Positions 22,510 through 34,080 of a stretch of DNA of 64,000 bases are shown piece after piece (position 1 is the first letter of the stretch; each line of letters opens with the position of its first letter). Both the position numbers and the translations under genes were made by a program. Below the pieces are notes generated by a model. The model did no database searches, was not told the DNA's origin, and saw nothing but the letters and a program-made list of their open reading frames with translations. The DNA is from Owenia fusiformis (Eukaryota; Annelida; Polychaeta; Sabellida; Oweniidae). The stretch spans positions 9,148,842-9,212,841 of the forward strand of contig CAIIXF020000011.1 in assembly GCA_903813345.2 (NCBI GenBank). Reading direction: 5' to 3'.

Positions 22510-23110
22510 ATAAGCCAAAGTGGTTTAAACTTTATATGGGGCCTTTAAAGATTTGCATCGATGATGCTTCACATACAATAGTGAAGAATAATTTAGAAAG
22601 GATACATTCTGGCGAGAGTATGCATTGATTGAGACACCACTTGCTGGAGATTTTGATGAAAATACACACTGGGGAGAAAAAACATCGAGGTAAATTCATA
22701 CTAGTCAGATAAAAGGTATTATGGAAATGGAATGATAATAAGTGAACGAATAATTTCAAACTGATACATACTGACGGGAGTATGCATTGATAATACTATA
22801 CACAAGCTGCTGTAGATTGCAATGGGAATAAACACTGGTGAGAATTAACATCGGGGTAAAATCATACTTGTCAGATAAGTAAGTTTAAAACTATCTAGTT
22901 CTACTTTAAAAGTAGTATGGTATTGGGGTGATGCTAAGTAATGTAATTAAGCACTAAATATTTGCATGGGTGGGGAAATGTTTGAGAATAATACTTACTG
23001 GAGAGAGTTTGTCTCGATGATGCTGCATAATAGTGAGGAATAATTTCAAAATGATACTAGTACATATTGTGTATTGGCGAGAGTATGCATTGATAATACT
23101 TTTTACATTT
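22510..23110 (+). pseudogene. degenerate ~160-170 bp units resembling C2H2 zinc-finger linkers
   Basis: Units repeat CTGGCGAGAGTATGCATTGA and ATACACACTGGGGAGAAAAA. In one frame this gives LMKIHTGEKKH, the C2H2 linker signature; a second unit gives a decayed form. Cysteines are mostly lost and stops are frequent. A further fragment lies at 17400-17620. Could be chance similarity in a repeat. Confidence 0.3.
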
Positions 23111-23558
23111 TTTCATTGAGTAGGAGATTACATTCAAAATGTTACACTTTCAAGATATAAGCTTCGATCAAGAATTGTAAGATACGTTGCGTATTAATCA
23201 TTCACGTTCTCCAACAGGGAGGAATATAAATACGTGTATTTTCTCGATTATTTTTAGAATGCTACCCTCGAAATATAAATGTGTTGGAGGTTGAACTAAA
23301 ATTGGCACGCTTGTGTTGATACAATATCTTGAAAAAATAAATACAGTGTCATCCAATAATTCACAAAAGTAGTAAGTTTATTCTATAACTGAACGCCAAA
23401 AATTACATTTGTGGTTGGTTCATGATAAAAAAGACCAATAATATACACCCATTTCATGGAGGGGTATACCGGGACACGCGGAAAATCCGAAATCTTGGTC
23501 ATATCGTTCATGATTGCGTGCCATAAATGATGTGACAGACAATGACATTTATTATTTA

Positions 23559-23644
23559 CATGTTTGCTGATAGGTATATTGAAAATAAAGGCCCAGAAGT
23601 TTACTTCAAATGTGACACTATTTTCAGTAAATATTGATGAACGC
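23559..23644 (+). repeat. 86 bp direct repeat, left copy
   Basis: Matches 24877-24962 with one mismatch (CATGTTTGCTGATAGG ... TATTGATGAACGC). The 1.2 kb between is unassigned. The left copy overlaps an unrecognised 106-codon minus-strand ORF (23383-23703). Confidence 0.9.
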
Positions 23645-24876
23645 ATAATGCCTATGCTTTGTTTGCATTGAAACAGCTGATCGCTAGCCTTCTTGCAAGA
23701 CATCGCTTCAAATGGGTATCATACTAGTATTTTTCTTACGTGACACATGGTCCACACAGTCCTCGATGTATTTTCACTTCAGGCAAATCCCTTAGAGTTT
23801 TTATAAAGATATGGGGGACTTCACCAGGGGTCTTTTTTACTCAAGATTGTGTACCTTCCCTTGTGATTTGGAATTTGAAAAACTGTACACATAGGTGGGG
23901 TACACGCTCAGTGTTAAAGCAATACTAATAAATGCACTGAGTTATAATTTATTTAAAGTTAACTAGACATTTTCCCACTTGGAAAAACAATATGGTCTTT
24001 TATTGATTTATTTTTTGCTAAAATCAGGTCAACTGATTTGAGTAGTTGAAAGTTATAAGAGGGTTTGAGCAAGGGCATTTTTTATTTTAATACAGAACTA
24101 TTTTGTTTCAAAGAAATCTGTCAAATGGATCTACTTTAATTTTTAGAAATGGATAGTATGCATCATGTACGATGCACATGTACACCTTGAAAATGATTAG
24201 CCCTTAATTGGATACTTGTTTTTTGCACCCTCTAAGGGATTTATTCACACATTTCACAATAACTCTGCAACCAGAGATTTTTTTTCTTTTTTTTCATTTT
24301 CTGGTTTCAGTTTTTAATAGGTTATTCAATAATCTTTCATAATATATATATATTATTTATGTTGTATGCAAGAAAATATGAGTAAACTTAATCATAAAGG
24401 GTCAGGTATCTATAAAGTGTTTTAAACATTTTGTAGCATTTACATCTAACAATGTATCATTTGAATATATGTTTTGGTGATAGTGATGTTCTTTGATCTA
24501 AGGTTGTACAAAAATTTATCATGCGATTTACATCTGGGTCATTTTATCTGAAAGGAAATAGATAAATCGACGATTTGTTGAAACGTGTAGATTGAATGAT
24601 TTATATTTATTATAAAATTATTGCAAATAATGTGCTCTGGGGTCCAAAATCCATTTAAGAGTTAAACACATCTCATCAACCAGTCAGCTGACAAATATTT
24701 GAATCTCACATACCTTCTCTTGTAAAATTGTATACATGTTGTATACTAGGTCGATCAATAAGTTCTGATAAAAATCCTCTAAAAATGTAAAATCAAGTTT
24801 TGTGATTCTTTATTTGAAATTTTCACAGAATATGTCAAATGAATACAACAATTAGTCATGTTAGTGGAACAACTTT
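23645..24876. other. unassigned segment between 86 bp direct repeats
   Basis: AT-rich, no convincing ORF or inverted ends. It may have been introduced together with the duplication of the 86 bp flank. Confidence 0.4.
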
Positions 24877-24962
24877 CATGTTTGCTGATAGGTATATTGA
24901 AAATAAAGGCCCAGAAGTTTACTTCAAATGTGACACTATTTTCAGCAAATATTGATGAACGC
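24877..24962 (+). repeat. 86 bp direct repeat, right copy
   Basis: See the left copy at 23559. The single difference is GTAAA versus GCAAA. Confidence 0.9.
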
Positions 24963-26354
24963 GCGCATGTGTTGACGCACTCACGTGACCTGACTGATAA
25001 CTGTTTTTGTTAACATTTTTGCGCAACTGTTTCTGTTCCTTTCAAACTAACTTAATCTTGAGAAGGAAATGAAACATCTATCCAAACCTCATTGGAACAA
25101 AATGAAATATAAACAGCGTGTTTTGGGTCGCTGTACAAAGTAAAGTTTTTTCATATAACAAAAAAAGTGTTCAAAAAAATTAAAACAAAAAAATAGATAA
25201 AAATTAAAGTAAACATTTTATTTCATTAACAAGATACTTTTTGATTAAGACAAAGTTGCATTTGAAACAATACTCAAGGGTTCACAGGCTCGAGGTCGTT
25301 GTGTCAACACCTCTAACTGTTATATAGCATAAGTATATTATAGATCGTCACACATTTATAAAAGGTTGATTTTTATTTTGACAAAGCAATTCCACATTTA
25401 TGGGTGAAGTTTCAGGATCTTCTGTTTGTGTATAATAAGGAAAAATTGACATCTAAATTTCCCCATAACATAATAGCACACAGCTTGGCATATGAAATAT
25501 CCTACAAATGAAACAAAGCAGTTCTTATACAAGGATTTATATTGGCTGTTGTACATATTCTTTGAATGCAATCACTCTATGGATAATGTTTTCAAAATCA
25601 TTATAAACGGATTACTTTATCTCAAAGACAATTTCAATAAACTGGATTTTACAGAACTCCCCTTATTTCTTAAAAATGGACTGATCCAGGAGCCGCCATA
25701 TTGTTTTTATACGGGAAGCTTATCGGAACCCTTTAAAACTGGCACTCGTTTGTCTTTCATAATATATGACATGTTTGATATCAAAACATAGGTAATTGAA
25801 ATAAAAATTACATGGTATATAAATATTTAATTTTTGTTTTTTATTTTTTAGATAAGAGACGCTTAAAAGACTCTATTGAGTTTTAAACTGCACATTTTTA
25901 CCATGTAAAACGTTGCATTTGATAATTTCGAAATATGGTAATTTGGTCATAACTTTTTTATTCCTTAACCAATGTAGTTCAAATTTGGTATGGGGCAACA
26001 ATTGTTTATGGGCATTTATGCCGTCACATGATCTTGTGACGTCATCAACGCATATCCGCTAGCTTGGATGCCCAAGAAATAGTAAAAATGTGTAAAACTC
26101 GAAAAATAAATGTTGGTAAGGACCTTAGGCCCCTATTATCTTATTTAAAAATCAAACCTTATAAAAAAGATATCATTAATACTTATTCTATATATGTTTA
26201 ATATAGAACTTAACGTTAAAAATATATGTTTTGTATTCATTTTGTTTACATAGCAAACATTTTGCGACTTGTGTCTGTTTTGTACGAAGAAAAAAATTGA
26301 TAGAAATATGGCGGGTTTCAAAGACTCTCGTCATTTCAATACACGAAATTAGTA
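24963..26354. other. unassigned; unrecognised 99-codon ORF at 25492-25791
   Basis: A + strand ORF of 99 codons starts MKYPTNETKQFLYKDLYW and includes ELPLFLKNGLIQEPP. Composition is protein-like, but I recognise no motif and see no matching splice signals. The rest is AT-rich. Confidence 0.3.
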
Positions 26355-26594
26355 CTCGGGGTGGAAAATTTTCTAAGAGGCTCCGTTAAGGAAAAAATGA
26401 CTTTTTGAGCTGGATGGACTTTCTCTGTATTTTTTATTCTATTAGGGTGTCCTGCATAAGGGGTTTCGCCTGCGAAGCATATAACTCTTGCGAACATATC
26501 TAAATACTGGTCCGAAGAAGACATACCTTGAATTTTTAGAAAATAATTAGCTAAAAATGGAAACTACAAAAAGTCAAAATGTTCAACTCATACA

Positions 26595-28130
26595 AAGTTG
26601 TGGCTATTCTACATCAATATTATGTGTTGTGTAAGGTTTCTCAGATGTTTCAGGACCTTCATTAGTATACCTGTGTCTAGAAATGTGACATTTAAGGACA
26701 AAATTTGGCATTTTTTAATCATTTTCGCTTTCAGCATTAACATATAGTTCCTTATATCTTGAGTTTTATGCTGACTGGTTGTTGCAATTTTGATTAAATG
26801 TGTGCTTGTACATGTGTTCTTCCATTTAAGGTATAGAAAATGTATAGTGGACAACCAATGCTCGTATGAGAGCTTTCAGATCTCCCCTACCCCATTTATT
26901 ATGCAAAATTACCGAAAAATATGAAAAATTAAATAACTTGAAATTATAAACGTTAACAAAGTTGTAGCTATTCTATATCAATATTATGTGTTATTTAATG
27001 TTTTTAAGATTTTTAAAAACCTTTATCGGTATACAAGTGGCTAGAAATGAGACATTTAAGGACAAAACTTTGCATTTTTTTTATCATTTTCGCTTTCAGC
27101 AGTAATATATAGTTCCTCATATCTTGAGTTTTATGCTGTCTGATTGTTTCTTTTTCAATCAAATCTGTTCTTGTGCATGTCTTCTTCCATTTAAGGTATA
27201 GAAAATGTATAGTGGACAAATAATGTTCACATTAGAGCTTTCAGATATCCCCTACCCCATCTGTTATGGAAAATAAACGAGAAATATGAAAAAATAAAAT
27301 AACTTCAAATTATAAACTTTAATAAAGTTGTAGCTGTTCTTTATCAATATTATGTGTTATTTAATGTTTCTATGATTTTTAAAAACCTTTATTGGTATTC
27401 AAGTGGCTAGAAATGAGACATTTAAGGACAAAACTTGGCATTTTTTAATCAATGCTGCTTTCAGCAATAACATATAAATCCTTATATCTTGAGTTTATGC
27501 TGACTGGTTGATGTATTTTTTATTAAATCTGTTCTTGTACATGTCTTCTTCCATTTATGGTATTGATAATGTATAGTGGACAAACAATGTTCATATTAGA
27601 GCTTTCAGATCTCCCCTACCCTATTTATAAGGGAAGATGACCGGAAAATATAAAAAATAACTTGAAATTACCAGTATAAACTTTAACAAAGATGTAGCCA
27701 TTCTTTATGTGTTATTGAATGGTATAATTAATGTTTTAGAAATTAGACATTTAAGAACAAAATTTGGCATTTTTCATAAATTTTTCATCATTTCCACTTT
27801 TAGCAATAACATATACTGTATTTCCTTCTATCTTGAGTTTTTGTTGATTGGTTGATGGATTCTTGAACAAATCTGTTCTTTTGCCTGCCTACTTTGATTT
27901 AAGGTATTTAAACATGTATATTGGACAGCCTGTCATTATATCAGAGCTTACATATCTCACCTACCCCATTTATTTTGAAAAAATAACCAGAAATATAAAA
28001 ACCAAACAATTTCAAAGTATAGACTTTAACAAAGTTGTCGGTATTCTAGATCAATACTATGTATTATTTGATATTTTTCAGATGTTTCAGGAACTTCATG
28101 AGTATACAAGTCTAAAAATTAGACTTTTAA
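26595..28130 (-). repeat. left-arm tandem array, period ~350-365 bp
   Basis: TCAATATTATGTGTTAT-type landmarks occur near 26613, 26978, 27343, 27703 (shortened) and 28051. Divergence increases inward. Each unit also contains ATTTAAGGACAAAA and CTCCCCTACCCCAT. Confidence 0.85.
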
Positions 28131-29250
28131 AGTTGAGTTGCAAATGGGGCGGGTATTCTCTATCTTTGTCTATTTGGGCTTTCTGGTAATAATACGTTGC
28201 AAACTGCTCATGAATCTATGCAATGTATAGTAGAACACTTGGAATATATTTAAATGTAATGGGGTATTATAGTGTGATAATTATAACCAGTGATCAAGCC
28301 ATATTGGTTGAATTCCCTCATATCAATTGCAATGTTGTCAAAGGCTTGGCCAACAAGATGATTTTGAAAAGGATTACAAAATGACAAGCTGTCTTTGGTT
28401 TGTGAAGCAATGTTACTGTATCTCTAAAATGGGATGAATTTCACTTATGGCAGAGCTGCTATTAAAGTTTGCAAAACTGATAGTTGCAACAATCTATCAA
28501 ATACTAATCATGAACAAGTTGACACTCTCCTTATGGCCCATGTCTAGTACAGTGCTGCAGACATGACAAAGGAATTCAATGTTAAAGGAATATTCCTTGC
28601 CAAACCATCTCTCTCCTCATATGGTAGCTATTACCATATATATGCTTGCCATGTTTAGCAAAATACGCAAAAATGTTTTGATATGGTCAAATTTGATCAC
28701 TTAGAAACATATGTCCTAATATTTTAGGATGAGTTTCTCAGAACTATAAAAATTATTTAGAGATCTTTACATATCTAAATATATAGCTTGTGGTGTCATG
28801 AGCAACTTAGACATTTAAAATGACTGAAATGCAGCTCTAACATAGAACCAGGGAGATATTAAAAATCATGCTGTTGCTGGATTAAGTTCGAGAGTTGTGA
28901 ACAATCATGTTTATACATAGACATATTCCTTGATTCATATGAGAGTAAAATGTGAAATTACAAAATTATTTTGCACTATTCTATTTTTGAGTAATCTTTT
29001 AAAAATATGGTACATGTAGTATAGTAATTTTATCTTTAATATGTACATATGTGTTTAAAACACATTGTCTATGCTTTGAAGATAACAAGGCACATAATTG
29101 AATATATATGATCTAAAATATATCAACTAATCACCATTCAACTAAAAATATAAACAACTATTGCTGAAAGTGAAAAATTGGTCATTTTGCCCATTTATGT
29201 GTCATTTTTTGATAATAGTGTGCTTATAAATGTGCTAAACTTTTGAAAAG
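28131..29250. other. centre of the foldback element, unassigned
   Basis: AT-rich, no ORF of note, no repeat shared with the rest of the window that I can see. Confidence 0.45.
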
Positions 29251-29685
29251 CTTAAAGAGGCTAGCACAATCAAGGCCCCTCTGGACTTTTTTTGCATATT
29301 GAATTTCACCACATATTCACCCATCTACTTTCCAAAGAAGAAGTCCCAAATGGCCCTCTTTCAGTGTAAATTTTTGCGATTGTGCTGGCCGATCTAATTA
29401 TTTTCGCAGAAATTAATTCAATCTGAAGTTTAAATAGACCGGGAAAGTCCTCCTGTTATCTGATTGGTCGTTGGATTTGTTTATCATGAACGTATTGGCT
29501 GCCTGGTTCAAGGCGCTTGTGACTCAATGGGGATTCCCCTCGCTAGCCGAGGAATCAATTGTGTTTAATTCTGGAGGTTGGTTGTTTTGTTGATAATTTC
29601 AATATTTCGGCAATAATATGCCCATAAGTTATTCTCAAGATATATCCATAGTATGTTAGATATTATATGAGCAATAACAATAGGA
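29251..29685 (+). repeat. dispersed ~435 bp repeat, copy 2
   Basis: Full-length partner of 3581-4039. It ends at AATAGGA exactly where the LINE reading frame begins; the other copy runs on into different sequence at the same base. Confidence 0.78.
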
Positions 29686-30235
29686 TCTGCCTTTAGATAC
29701 AATCTTGATAAAAAACACTTGGAAACTCTCTACTTTTCAATGGTAAGATCTGTCTTAGAATATTGTGATGTCATATACAATAACTGTACTGACAACCAAA
29801 GCAAAATCTTAGAAAAAGTTCAGAGGGATGCAGCAATTATATGTACCAGAGCCTATAGACACACTAACTACAATAATATTTTGAAAGAGCTTGGCTGGAA
29901 TACATTAAAGAAAAGAAGAGAAATGCATGCTCTATTCCTGTTTCATAAAATTTCTAATAAAAATGCACCCCAATATCTAAGTGACCTGATTCAACCATTC
30001 ACCCAAAACCCCCAACAGAGATATTCACTCAGAAACATCCATGATTTTAGGTTACCCCACTGCCGATTAAAAATGACCTCCTCCTCTTTCCTACCTTATA
30101 TTTTAAATAAATGGAACAATCTAAGCAAAGAACTCAAAAGCATCAGCTACCTACCTCTTTTCAAACACAAATACAAACTATCCCATTGCAACCCAATAAA
30201 TACTTAACAATAATACTTAACAATAAAGGTTCTGA
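29686..30235 (+). mobile_element. 5'-truncated non-LTR retrotransposon (LINE): reverse transcriptase C-terminus
   Basis: An open frame to the stop at 30205-30207 encodes the region after the RT catalytic core: LETLYFSMVRSVLEYCDV, then KILEKVQRDAA, LFLFHKISN and WNNLSKELKSI. This matches the thumb/C-terminal part of CR1/Jockey-like LINE polymerases (LEY..V....L.KLEKVQR.AAR). The frame is intact over ~170 codons. The tail has tandem AATACTTAAC instead of a long poly(A), as in CR1-type elements. It sits against the right-arm array of the foldback element. Confidence 0.85.
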
Positions 30236-31010
30236 AATATCTTAAAAACATTAAATAACACATAATATTGATATAGAATAGCTACAACTTTGTTTAAGTT
30301 TATAATTTCAAGTTATTTTATATTTTCATATTTTTCTTTAATTTTTCATGATAAATGGGGTAGGGAAGATCTGAAAGCTCTAATGTGACCATTGGTGGTC
30401 CACTATACATTTTCTATACCTCAAATAGAAGAAGATATGTACAAGAACAGATTTGATTAAGATTGCAACAACCAGTAAGCATAAAACTCTATATATGAGG
30501 AACGATATGTTACTGCTGAAAGCTAAAATGATTAAAAAATGCAAAGTTTTGTCCTTAAATGTCTCATTTCTAGGCACTAATATACCAATAAAGGTTCTGA
30601 AATATCTGAAAAACATTAAATAACACATAATATTGATATAGAATAGCTAAAACATTGTTAAAGTTTATAAATTCAAGTTATTTTACTTTTTCATATGTTT
30701 CGGTAATTTTTCATAATAAATGGGGTAGGGGAGATCTGAAAGCTCTAATATGACCATTGGTGGTCCAATATACATTTTTTGTATCTTAAATGGAAGAATA
30801 CATGTACAAGAACAGATTTGATCAAAATTGCAACAACCAGTCAGCATTAAACTCAAGATATAAGGAACTATATGTTACTGCTGAAAGCGAAAATGATCAA
30901 AAATGCCAAATTTTGTCCTTAATTATCTTATTTCTAGACACTAGTACACTAATGAAGGTCCTTAAACATCTGAAAAACATTAAATAATACATAGTGTTAA
31001 TATTAAATGG
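30208..31010 (+). repeat. right-arm tandem array of the foldback element
   Basis: Landmarks CATAATATTGATATAGAATAG at about 30256 and 30618, and a diverged copy near 30985, give a ~362 bp period in inverse orientation to the left arm. The inner part appears lost or displaced at the LINE junction. (Landmark quoted: AATATTGATATAGAATAG.). Confidence 0.8.
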
Positions 31011-31252
31011 CTAGAGTTTTGTTTGAGTTGAACATTTTGACTTTTTGTAGTTTCCATTTTTAGCCAATTTTTTCTAAAAGATTCAAGGTATGTCTTCTTC
31101 GGACCAGTATTTAGATATGTTCGCAAGAGTTATATGCTTCGCAGGCGAAATCCCTTATGCAGGACACCCTAATAGAATAAAAAATATAGAGAAAGTCCAT
31201 CCAGCTCAAAAAGTCATTTTTTGCACTATTCTCACACCTTCCACCCCGAGTA

Positions 31253-31631
31253 TAGGTTTTTCTAGTGACATTCAACTAGACTTTTTATAATGTCATAAAA
31301 GCATTGCCCTTATACTACATATACTATAATTTTAACGGTTCAGTTGCATTGTTTTGCATGTATTTGGACCAGGTAATATGACTTGGTCAAATTCAGCATT
31401 CGTTTGTCCTAAAATATTTTGACGTTGTAAAAATTGATTAGGGTGTAATAGCAGTCTAAAATGATATCAGGAAAACAAATGATAACATATTCGGTATGTA
31501 GAGAATGCTTATAGCCCATATTTTATGATTCATCACGTTTAACATTTTTAAATCAAGCTGAGTACGAGATTGTCCTTTAAACGTGCGTAACAGAGAATTG
31601 TCCCATCTCGATTTTTTTCCTTTGAATTTTA
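31253..31631. other. short unassigned interval
   Basis: AT-rich, nothing recognised; ends in TTTTA, whose TA is the target of the mariner-like element. Confidence 0.45.
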
Positions 31632-31788
31632 CAGGGTGTCCAAAAAAACAGGACCGTAAGAAATTTGAGTAATTCGGTCAATTTTGCATATTTTGCCTTA
31701 AATTTTAGAATTATTTAGTTCATTCAATGTGAATTTTGTTGTGAAAGTTTGATGATAATCTGTGTATTGTGTCAAAAACTACAGTACT

Positions 31789-32255
31789 TTACAAAACATG
31801 CTCAAAGTGGGCACTTCTCCTCTCTATGCACAAACGAATCCTGCGAACAAAGTTGTTAATGACCCTGACCTATACACATTAATGTGGATGGTAAATATTG
31901 GGGTAGTAATTGCACTCTTAAGATTGTTATGGTCCTGTCAGTATATACATTGGCTTTGAGAAATCCTCAAAATTAAATATTTGGGGGATTTAGATCTGGC
32001 GAATGAGCTGCCCATATGGTTTGCATTCTGCAGCTGATGAGCTGACCACCAAAGTATTGCCTAAACCATTTCAGCATATCATTTGCAGTGTTGGGTTGGC
32101 TTGTTGAAACCACTGCTTAATTATCTCCTTAGATGTCCCTTCTGGTGCTTAGTGACCTCCAAAACTTGGTGAGAACTTACTGTGGTCCTTGTCCATGGTG
32201 ATAGCACGTACCCAGTCACCATTGAACCAAAAGGGACTGAATATTCCATGTTTCC
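31789..32255 (-). pseudogene. transposase remnant, Tc1/mariner superfamily
   Basis: Minus strand reads AAHSPDLNPPN (the conserved SPDLNPLDF region around the third catalytic acid), preceded by a decayed QYFGGQLIS segment. It ends INNFVRRIRLCIERR...HFEHVL and a stop at 31789. Several stops and at least one frame change make it non-functional. The N-terminal DNA-binding part is missing. Confidence 0.75.
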
Positions 32256-32389
32256 TCATTGCCACCCAGGCAGTGCATTGTTCAGAATGCAATGGATGCT
32301 GTAACACTTCATCAGGAGGATGTACGCCCCAGTAGCAATTGTTCTTGGAACAAACTTGTCCATTCAGAAAGACATGTGTGTAGGAGGAT

Positions 32390-32462
32390 CATCAACAACT
32401 TTGTTCGCCGGATTGAATTGTGCATAGAGAGGAGAGATGCACATTTGGGGCATGTTTTGTAA
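32390..32462 (+). pseudogene. second, mirrored copy of the transposase C-terminus
   Basis: Encodes INNFVRRIELCIERRDAHLGHVL-like residues and a stop, the same tail as the minus-strand remnant at 31789, but in the opposite arm and direction. (Shared core: INNFVRRI.LCIERR.) It shows that one end of the element was copied onto the other. Confidence 0.7.
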
Positions 32463-32823
32463 GGAGCTGTAGTTTTTGACTCAATTGGTAGATTATTATC
32501 AAACGTTCACAACAAAATTCACATTGAATGAACTAAATAATTCTGAAATTTCAAGGCAAAATATGCAAAATTGACCGAGTTATTCAACTTTCTTACGGTC
32601 CTGTTTTTTTGGACACCCTGTAGTAGGCTGAATCCAGGGAAGTAAAGAATGAATATAAACTTTGAAAATATATGATAGATTATCATAAAAATGCTCATAA
32701 ACTCAAGATTCCAATGATATATCACATGACTATCATCCCTTCTCAGATCTTTAGTTATCGTTTAATATGTGCGTGACATAATTTGTCCCATCGACGACAA
32801 AAATAGAGAAATACGACGTCATA

Positions 32824-32913
32824 TCAGCGCTACAGCAAATCGTGAAGAACAAAATGCTCTCAAGTCGTGGCATGATAGTATTTTGAACAAAATATTTTAA
32901 ATGATCGGTTTTT
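32824..32913 (+). repeat. 90 bp direct repeat, left copy
   Basis: Identical over 90 bases to 37842-37931 (TCAGCGCTACAGCAAATCG ... GATCGGTTTTT). The copies flank a 4.9 kb block that starts and ends with a G/C tract and TGTATAGAG in inverted orientation. Confidence 0.95.
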
Positions 32914-32964
32914 CAGGGGGGGGGGTGTATAGAGGGTCTTGGAAATGCATATACAATATTTTTC

Positions 32965-33066
32965 AGCTCTCTTATACCATATACAATATTTTTTCACCAT
33001 ATACAATATTTTTCACAGCTCTTATACCATATACGATATTTTAGGTGAAATACAATATACGATAAT
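32965..33066 (+). repeat. ~30 bp minisatellite CTCTTATACCATATACAATA, left
   Basis: Three to four imperfect units (CTTATACCATATACAATA, then TTTTTCA). The same unit in the same orientation is found at the right end of the block. Confidence 0.75.
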
Positions 33067-34080
33067 TTTGAAACTGCTTTTGATTAAAGTTTGGATATTT
33101 ATAAGGAAATAATATTTGGAGAGAATCCATGTACTAAAGTAAATGTATTATTATAAGGGAAATAGACTCCACATACATACCACAATGATTTCATTTATTA
33201 CATTATGAATAAGACACCATTCGGGTACATCCGCATTTTCAGGTAAACAAGTTGATTTAAAACACATTTATGGTATAAGATTCATGACTTATCTTTAGTG
33301 ATTTCACAACCTACTTTGACCAAAAAACTAACTTTAACATTTCTGCAATTTGCTAAAGCCATTAGCCCATTACCTGTAAAAGTACCATAAAGATATTCAA
33401 AATTAGCACAAAACCTGCATCATTAGAATGGGTGGAACTCAGTGTTCCTCTTTCTTATGACCTACTTTCCCATGACATATTTTAATGTCAATGGAATCCT
33501 TCATAGTGAGCCAGGGAAAAAAATCCTTGAAACATAATTGATGCAAAATTGAGAATGTGGAATAAAAGATTCATCATGTGTTCTATGAAAATAAAGTTTG
33601 CTGAGGAAAATATGTATCAGATAGGTAATGAAGATTCACAATGCACAATGATTTTGTAAAGCAGTTACCTGAAAATATTAAGTATTGAAAACAGTTTCAG
33701 AAATAAAGGACTTCACAAACTTCCATGTAGATAATTTATTTTTGATTGGACTCGAGTCTGGAAATTAGAGTTTGAAATAAAGGCAAGACGAGACTTGATT
33801 GTTTAAACATTTGAAACAAGAGACACTTCGGGGTTTCAGATAAGGCAGCCTTAAAGACAGTATAAGTTAAATAAAGGTGTGTCAAAATAAAGCAAATTTC
33901 CATAAAGTTCAAACCACATGTTTCACGAATGATTTCAAGGCAAAGATGTATTGATGAGAATGAAAACTACTCCATGCAACTAGAAATAACTTTCTGTTAA
34001 AGGACCACAGACGGTATTGCAACAGATTTCAGTCATATATTGGATTTTGGCTATTTTCTGAGGATTTGAACAGGTGCATA
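33067..34080. other. unassigned; end of an outer inverted repeat
   Basis: No gene. 34030-34080 (ATTGGATTTTGGCTATTTT, GGATTTGAACAGGTG) mirrors 35495-35545, so the two nested elements that follow sit at the centre of a decayed palindrome. Confidence 0.5.

Larger units (their letters stand above)
26355..31250. mobile_element. 4.9 kb foldback-type element with tandem ~360 bp units in its arms
   Basis: Ends CTCGGGGTGGAA / CCACCCCGAG, flanked by TA on both sides (26353-26354, 31251-31252). The outer ~250 bp of the arms mirror closely (GACTTTTTGAGCTGGATGG, then GAAGAAGACATACC). Further in, the left arm holds about four tandem ~360 bp units to 28130; the right arm holds two plus a fragment (30208-31010). 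The centre includes an unassigned segment, the dispersed 435 bp repeat and a LINE fragment. No transposase seen. TA flanks suggest mobilisation by a Tc1/mariner-type enzyme. Confidence 0.82.
31632..32620. mobile_element. decayed Tc1/mariner-superfamily element with mirrored ends
   Basis: Ends CAGGGTGTCCAAAAAAACAGG and its complement, flanked by TA (31630-31631, 32621-32622). Length 989 bp. The inverted similarity extends ~230 bp, beyond the TIR and into coding sequence, so each arm carries a transposase C-terminus. (End core: CAGGGTGTCCAAAAAAACAG.). Confidence 0.88.

Noticed and set aside
26336-31290. Conserved short ORF MSSSDQYLDMFARVICF at both ends of the 4.9 kb foldback
   Set aside because: The DNA of the arms is equally conserved outside the frame, so conservation does not indicate coding.
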